Shown in pieces: positions 59,201-64,000 of a stretch of DNA of 64,000 bases. The position numbers and the translations under genes were made by a program. Numbering within the stretch: the first letter of the stretch is position 1; each line of letters begins with the position of its first letter. Below the pieces are notes generated by a model that worked only from the letters and a program-made list of their open reading frames with translations, had not been told where the DNA came from and searched no databases. Origin of the DNA: Takakia lepidozioides (lineage: Eukaryota; Streptophyta; Takakiopsida; Takakiales; Takakiaceae); the NCBI GenBank assembly GCA_030704615.1, contig CM060732.1:55035053-55099052 (forward strand), in the 5' to 3' direction.

Positions 59201-61994
59201 TGGTCCTATAGCAAGAAGACAGAAAGTATCTATAAGCCTTTAATTACAGATAACCTGAGTTGCCATTCACACAGCAAACACTTCACATGCTTGGCAGCTG
59301 TTGAGCCGCTCTATCCCCTCCATTGATTGTGCCCACAACTCCACTTCCCTGTTCTCTGGCAGCTGGCTGTTTTCCTTGCATGCTCATCCTCTCATAACTG
59401 TGTTTTTCAAGGCAAATGGCGGCTCAGGTGGTGCACCGCTCTCCTTGCCTGCTCATCCCTCAGAAACTGATCATTACCCTGAAGAAGGCGGCACCGCTTC
59501 TCTTGTTGCACAGAATACCAAGTAGAAGCCTTTAACGCTTCTCCTTAAAGCAAGCTAGAATCCCCTAGTGTAGGAGCACTTTCCTAAGACAGACTGCCCT
59601 GCCAATACCACTGCTCGCAGCAGCTGTTAAGAGTTGCCCGTCATCTTCCTCTTCGTCTTCCTCAACCCACGTTTCTAGGGTAAACGTCTGCAATGAAAGA
59701 CATTCATCCTAAGGATAAAAATATGCATGGTCATGACTTAGCCACTTTTTATCCTGGCAAAGAAATATCATAGTGTGCCCATGAAATTACCTGTAGGCAT
59801 AGATAATTCCCTCCCGTTATTTGGCACAAGGCACTCCCTTTGTAGCAATGCAGAATTTTGATGGCAAAATAAAATTTAATGTTACTCCCCTGCATTCACA
59901 CTACAGTTTACTTGTTCAAGATGTCTACGGTGGGCGAGGGCAGTGGCGTCAGCCTGGCCAAACGTATGCAACAAGGGGGGGATCCGGAGAAAGCCTGGAT
60001 GATGTTCGATTATTGCAAACGAGTGAAGGGCTGGACAACCATGTCTTGCCATGTTTACGGCCCGAACTACCAAAGAATAATGGCAATTGCCATCTGTGAC
60101 ATGCAGTCTGAAGATACAGAGTCCCAGATGATAATGTGGAATTGTTTGCTTTCAGTCATGGAGTCCAATGGACATTCATGCATAAATTTCAATGGGTTTA
60201 TGGCGGATAGTGCACAGGCTAATTTCAACGCTGTGCGCCGAGTTTTTGGATTTGGTGATCCAAAGGTACCCATGCCTAATAGGGAGCGCACATGTCTATT
60301 CCACTGGACTCAGTCCCTGCAGAAATATACGAAGAGGTGCATCAGAAGAGATCTGCAGGCGGAGCACATGAGGCTCTGCTTCATGTACAAGAATGTGACT
60401 ACAATGGAAGAGGCTGAGAGCATGGTGGTTCTCGTCAGGGGCTACTGATCAAGACGGTGTCAAAGAATTGGAAGACTGGTTGGTCTTCTGGCACTTCATA
60501 TACATGCAATGGGGGGCTTTCATGACTACTGTAAGTTGCCTTTCACCTCTGCATCCCCTTATATGTGCCCAGTTTCTTTCCTTGTTCCTAGAACAGTCCG
60601 TGCTTGCATGAATGACGCTTTTTCATTTTCCTTTCACTGGACATGTCCCTTGAGGACATTGCGGACATGTCGTCCTGCAACCTGGCAAAAAGCGTTCACG
60701 CCGCCTGGAAGCAGCAATCTGGCAAAGCATGAAGAGATTTGTACATTGCTACAACAGATGATCTCGTACGAGCTCTAACCCAACAAACAAGATATCGTGA
60801 CTTCCTCAGGGGGCGATGTGGGGGCAAGGGACCAGATACAGCAGAGTTGATGCTGAGGGCTGTAAGAAGGTCCGGGGATCCAACAAAGATGGCAAAGGCA
60901 GTGAACAGGTGCACAATGGGCTCGCCTCTCCAATCAAGGGAGCCCCATCTGGAAGGAGATGAAAGGTTCGGGACTTGCAAACGCAAGCTAAATACACCTC
61001 CAGGATCAGATGGGGATTCACATCGCCATGACAGAGACAACTTCTCTGTACCCAAGATTTCTCCACTACAAAGCATGGCGTCCAGTACGAAAGAGGTTGC
61101 TGGTGCTTCCTCTTTCATAGAGCTACCTGTAATTGCGGGTTTCCAGCAGGACCACAGGGGAGCAGTGCAGGAGTCACCTTGTGCTGACTCCGAATGGCAC
61201 ATCGAGCGAACTACTCCATGGTCTAGAGTTGGTTGCGCTGCAGTGAGGGCCATTAGTTATGAAAAGTGTAAGTCCAGGGCTCGGCGGGTACTCCAGCTCC
61301 GACGTTCACAGGTTTGATTCGGCCATATATGTCAAAGGAGTCGAAGATGCACAAATTCTGGTTCTGCCCAGACGATATGGCTCGCTGTGTGAATGGTACC
61401 GTCCGCGACTCCTGCATTGCTAAGCCTCCCCCACCAACCATTTGGCCAGTGCGGGTGGGAACCTCCCTAACAGCACTGGAGATTGGCAAATTGGAGGACG
61501 CCGGCTTTCGTCTGCACCGATCTGTGGCGTCGACTCTTGGTGGCCTTGCTGCTATGGTGCCTCCTCCAGACGATACTTCGCATCCCACGAGAAGGAATGG
61601 CAAAACAGTGCATCAGGTGGCTTCGGGGCCTGATCACGATGCGAAGGTGGAATCGGCCAGACTACTTCAGGCTCGCGTAATAGGAACTATGGAAGTACCT
61701 TCAGATGGGTATGGACGGGTTTATACTTTGGTCATATCTAGGTCTGTTTTGCACGACGGGGCCTATTAGGTGACGGTGGGAAATTTTCCGGGGTGTACCT
61801 GTCCCGACTTCGTGTGCATGCGTGAGGAAGTTCTGGGAAAGAGAGGGAAATGGGTTCCCTGCAAGCATCTTTACTACATCTTTTTGCGCAGGATGTATTG
61901 TGATCCCAAAAGAGATCAAATCATTCACCATGCGACACTAGGTCCTGGTGAGGTACGGACACTTTTGCAGCGAGACATTGGCAATATCGAGTAG
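56287..61994 (+). pseudogene. Mutator-like (MULE) transposase with SWIM zinc finger, frameshifted
   Basis: The N-terminal piece (56287-57135) ends in the family's zinc-binding-like segment GMDKKHDGHPWCRTKT ... FRRSVCVGHLRC. It continues at 57190-57770 (PALMYYVTHRCKTMTRAYIHFG, then EEFAKSPSAKPFAIALAASK). The core follows after about 2 kb without clear coding: FDGKIKFNVTPLHSHYSL at 59855 and KAWMMFDYCKRVKGWTTMSC at 59990. FNGFMADSAQANFNAVRRVFG is at 60190 (the Asp of MADSAQAN is a likely catalytic residue) and RERTCLFHWTQSLQKYTK at 60280. The region 60640-61310 gives DIADMSSCNLAKSVHAAWKQQ and EPHLEGDERFG. The end (61770-61994) has a SWIM finger, CTCPDFVC...GKWVPCKHLYYIF (CxC...CxH). MULE transposases excise and insert DNA at terminal inverted repeats; SWIM fingers bind nucleic acid. 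Frame changes near 57.1, 59.9, 60.45, 61.3 and 61.77 kb are partly introns and partly decay. Confidence 0.85.
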
Positions 61995-62146
61995 TGTTGC
62001 ATATGTTGCGATTTTTCGCAATGTCAGAAAGGGCTGCCTTGTTGGTAGAACATGTATACACAACTCTTAAAATTGGACAAGCAGACGATGTCTCGTTTTG
62101 AAAGGTAGTTTATTTTTTCATCGGGTTTGGTTAACGAGCCTCTAAA

Positions 62147-62170
62147 ATTGAGTGCGTCAACACACACCAC
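62147..62170. repeat. GAGTGCG palindrome remnant just past the MULE transposase
   Basis: AATTGAGTGCGTCAACACACACC, core 62150-62167. The left arm is intact (GAGTGCG) and the right arm is decayed (CACACAC). It lies about 155 bp after the transposase stop. It is the only copy seen outside the introns of the ParB/methyltransferase-like gene. Confidence 0.7.
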
Positions 62171-62202
62171 TTCTGCCCCCACCCCCAATATTTCCCCGGG
62201 CG

Positions 62203-62241
<39 letters not shown>
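62203..62241 (+). repeat. Poly(A) run of about 39
   Basis: An uninterrupted A tract about 40 bp after the palindrome remnant. Its length may be inexact in the assembly. It could mark a retroposed end or simple slippage. Confidence 0.9.
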
Positions 62242-62243
<2 letters not shown>

Positions 62244-62329
62244 TTGTTTTGTTCGCGGGTCTGCCAAACATGGACAAGTGTCAGTATGAAAGCTCATTTT
62301 ATTTTTTGACGGCCTCTACAGAAGCATTG

Positions 62330-63130
62330 CGTAAATGAGCTTCATGATGACCATCTGTTTTTTTTTTTCCACTTCTTCTGGAATAACAGGCACCTGAACA
62401 AGTTTCACAATGACAGCTCATTTGTTTTCCACGTCCTCTATACAAACAAACCCTAAATAAGCATTCATGATGACCATATGATTTTTTTTTCACCTCTTCT
62501 TCAATAACAGGAACCTGAAGAAGTTTGACAATGATAGAGCTCAAGTTTTTTTTTCACCTCTTCTTCACAAACAATCCCTAATTTATTCCCTAAATAAGCA
62601 TTCATGATGACCATCTGGTGTTTTTTTCACCTCTTCTTCTATAACAGAAACCCGAAGAAGTTTGACAATGATAGAGCTCAACTTTTTTTTCACCTCTTCT
62701 TCACAAACAATCCCTAAATAAGCATTAATGATGACCATCTAATATTTTTTTCACCTCTTCTTTAATAACAGAAACCTTAACAAGTTTGAGAATGAGAGCT
62801 TAATTTTTTCACCTCTTCTTCACAAACAAACCCTATATAAGCATTCATGATGACCATCTGATTTTTTTTTCACCTCTTCTTCAATAACAGAATCCTAAAC
62901 AAGTTTCACAAGGATAGCTCAATGTTTTTTTTTTACCTCTTCTTCACAAAGACACCCTAAATAAGCAATCACAATGACCATGTGTTTTTTTTTCACCTCG
63001 TCTTCAATAACACAAACCTGAACAAGTTCCACAATAAACCGCTCATTTTGTTACACATCTTCTTCACAAACAAAGCCTAAATAAGCTTGAAGATGGTCAT
63101 CTGTCAAATTTCACCTCATCTACATTAATA
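62330..63130 (+). repeat. Satellite-like tandem repeat, about seven copies of about 122 bp
   Basis: Units are marked by (C)ATGATGACCATCTG near 62343, 62466, 62604, 62728 and 62847, with decayed forms near 62970 and 63090. Each unit has two related halves: T8-CACCTCTTCTTCAATAACAG-AAACC... and T8-CACCTCTTCTTCACAAACAA-CCCTAAATAAGCAT. The longer 138-bp unit at 62466 is explained by an extra CCCTAATTTATT. More degraded pieces continue to about 63430. It lies directly after the MULE transposase. Confidence 0.9.
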
Positions 63131-63479
63131 AAAACCATTGCCTGTTTCACAATGAGTGGTCATATTTTGGGGCCTGTTCTTGCCCATCCTCATTATTTTA
63201 ATCATCTCCTTCAATTTTCCCATCCATCATCATTCATCCACCATGGATGAAATATTGGAAACGTCAGATAGCTTGACAATGAGCATCCAAACTTTTCTTG
63301 CCTCTTGTTCATGCAAGAATCCCTAAGTAAGATTCATGATGACTCACCCTGCCTTTTTTTTCACCTCTTCTTCAATAAGAAAACCTCAGTAACTTTCACA
63401 ATGACCATTCCATGTTTTCTATACCTCTTTTTTTAAGCGCTATAACTGCTTCCACGACAAATAGGACCCTCTCTAAACA

Positions 63480-63600
63480 GAGGACTCGGGTATGGGGTAG
63501 CTAAAGGGCTCACGCTTAGAGGGCAAAGCGTGAGCCGAGCTCCTGGGCTCACACGGCTAGGCTCACGTCGTAGCTACACTCGCGTGAGCTACACTCAAAA
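63480..63600. repeat. CTCACGC-rich inverted repeats
   Basis: GGCTCACGCTTAGAGGGCAAAGCGTGAGCC is a near-perfect stem (GGCTCACGCTT / AAGCGTGAGCC) with an 8-base loop. A second palindrome, CTACACTCGCGTGAG / TGAGCTACACTC wording, follows. TCCTGGGCTCACAC is shared with about 48272. Confidence 0.7.
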
Positions 63601-63960
63601 ACACAAATAAGGGGCAAGGAAAAACATTGAAAGAAGCCATGCAGATTTGAGAGTCGGAGAGAGGGAGAGAGAGGGAGAGAAAAAAACCACACATATTGAA
63701 TAGAACACCGCAGGAATAATGCAGAAAACAATCCGAAGTGCATGAGGTGAGATACAAATATATAATTCAGGCACTCAGTGCAAGAGAAATGTTGCAATGG
63801 ACATGGGTTGGACTGAAAACTACAAATAAGGGGCAAAGAAGAAACATTGAGAGAAAGGAAGCCATGTGAGTTTTGGAGAGAGAGAGAGAGAGAAGCCCTG
63901 CATATTGCATAGAATACCACAGGAGTAATGCACAAACCAATAGTCCGTTCGAAACAAATT
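63601..63960. repeat. Two-copy direct repeat, period about 222 bp, with GA-rich inserts
   Basis: ACAAATAAGGGGCAA(G/A)GAA...ACATTGA...GAAGCCATG begins near 63603 and again near 63825. Both copies contain a (GA)n tract and then a 'CATATTG(A/C)ATAGAA(C/T)ACC(G/A)CAGGA(A/G)TAATGCA' block. The second copy is cut by the window edge or diverges after about 63945. Confidence 0.8.
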
Positions 63961-64000
63961 TTATTTCCCCAAAAAACAATCAGATCTGCAAAAGTGCATG

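Noticed and set aside
58056-59820. Plus-strand Ser/Leu-rich frames between MULE transposase blocks
   Set aside because: CT-rich low-complexity DNA with no match to the transposase; more likely an intron or insertion than coding sequence.
63563-63979. Minus-strand Ser/Leu-rich frames
   Set aside because: Translations of GA/CT microsatellite and direct-repeat DNA.

Overview
The window reads as nuclear DNA of a green plant, most likely a non-seed land plant (bryophyte-, lycophyte- or fern-like); the exact group cannot be fixed from the sequence. Three genes are clearly plant-type and intron-rich with ordinary GT-AG introns: an LCAT4-like acyltransferase/phospholipase (28.1-34.2 kb, +), a plastid-type HDHD3-like HAD protein (35.9-39.1 kb, -) and a FLO7/DUF1338 protein (40.8-44.4 kb, +). 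I rebuilt the exons of all three from the sequence and each gives one continuous reading frame (581, 311 and 401 residues). LCAT4 and HAD are convergent. HAD and FLO7 are divergent across about 1.7 kb that probably holds both promoters. A fourth probable gene is an unbroken 587-codon frame with ankyrin-like helices at 10.4-12.2 kb (+).

Most of the remainder is old mobile DNA. The left edge (1-3.57 kb, -) is a broken Ty3/gypsy retroelement with gag, zinc knuckle, aspartic protease and the start of reverse transcriptase. A Ty1/copia relic lies at 15.2-16.9 kb (+) with a recognisable LTR end and a tRNA-iMet primer-binding site; a stray RING-H2 piece follows it. The 20.8-21.8 kb stretch (-) holds remains of an integrase-core transposase, and 22.4-22.8 kb (-) an endonuclease/exonuclease/phosphatase fragment. 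Two inverted copies of a short TTGGCGA-ended MITE-like repeat sit at 6.7 and 24.0 kb. Tandem repeats include a three-copy 85-bp unit with two palindromes (13.5 kb), a minisatellite (50.1 kb) and a roughly 122-bp satellite (62.3-63.1 kb).

The most unusual part is 50.3-62.2 kb. On the + strand is a decayed Mutator-like (MULE) transposase with an N-terminal region, a D-x-AQAN / CLFHW core and a SWIM zinc finger. Divergent from it on the - strand is a multi-exon, partly decayed gene combining a ParB-like DGNHR block with a C-terminal region that resembles beta-class amino-DNA methyltransferases (a DIPDG segment, then an EKSPTFIQTIIESC segment). The introns of this second gene, and a site just past the transposase, carry 13 copies of an imperfect palindrome, GAGTGCG-N4-CGCACTC. 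Nine lie in one intron, spaced about 106-147 bp with one double gap; the last seven alternate in orientation within about 260-bp units. A ParB-like protein beside an array of palindromes recalls ParB/parS logic, but that link is a hypothesis.
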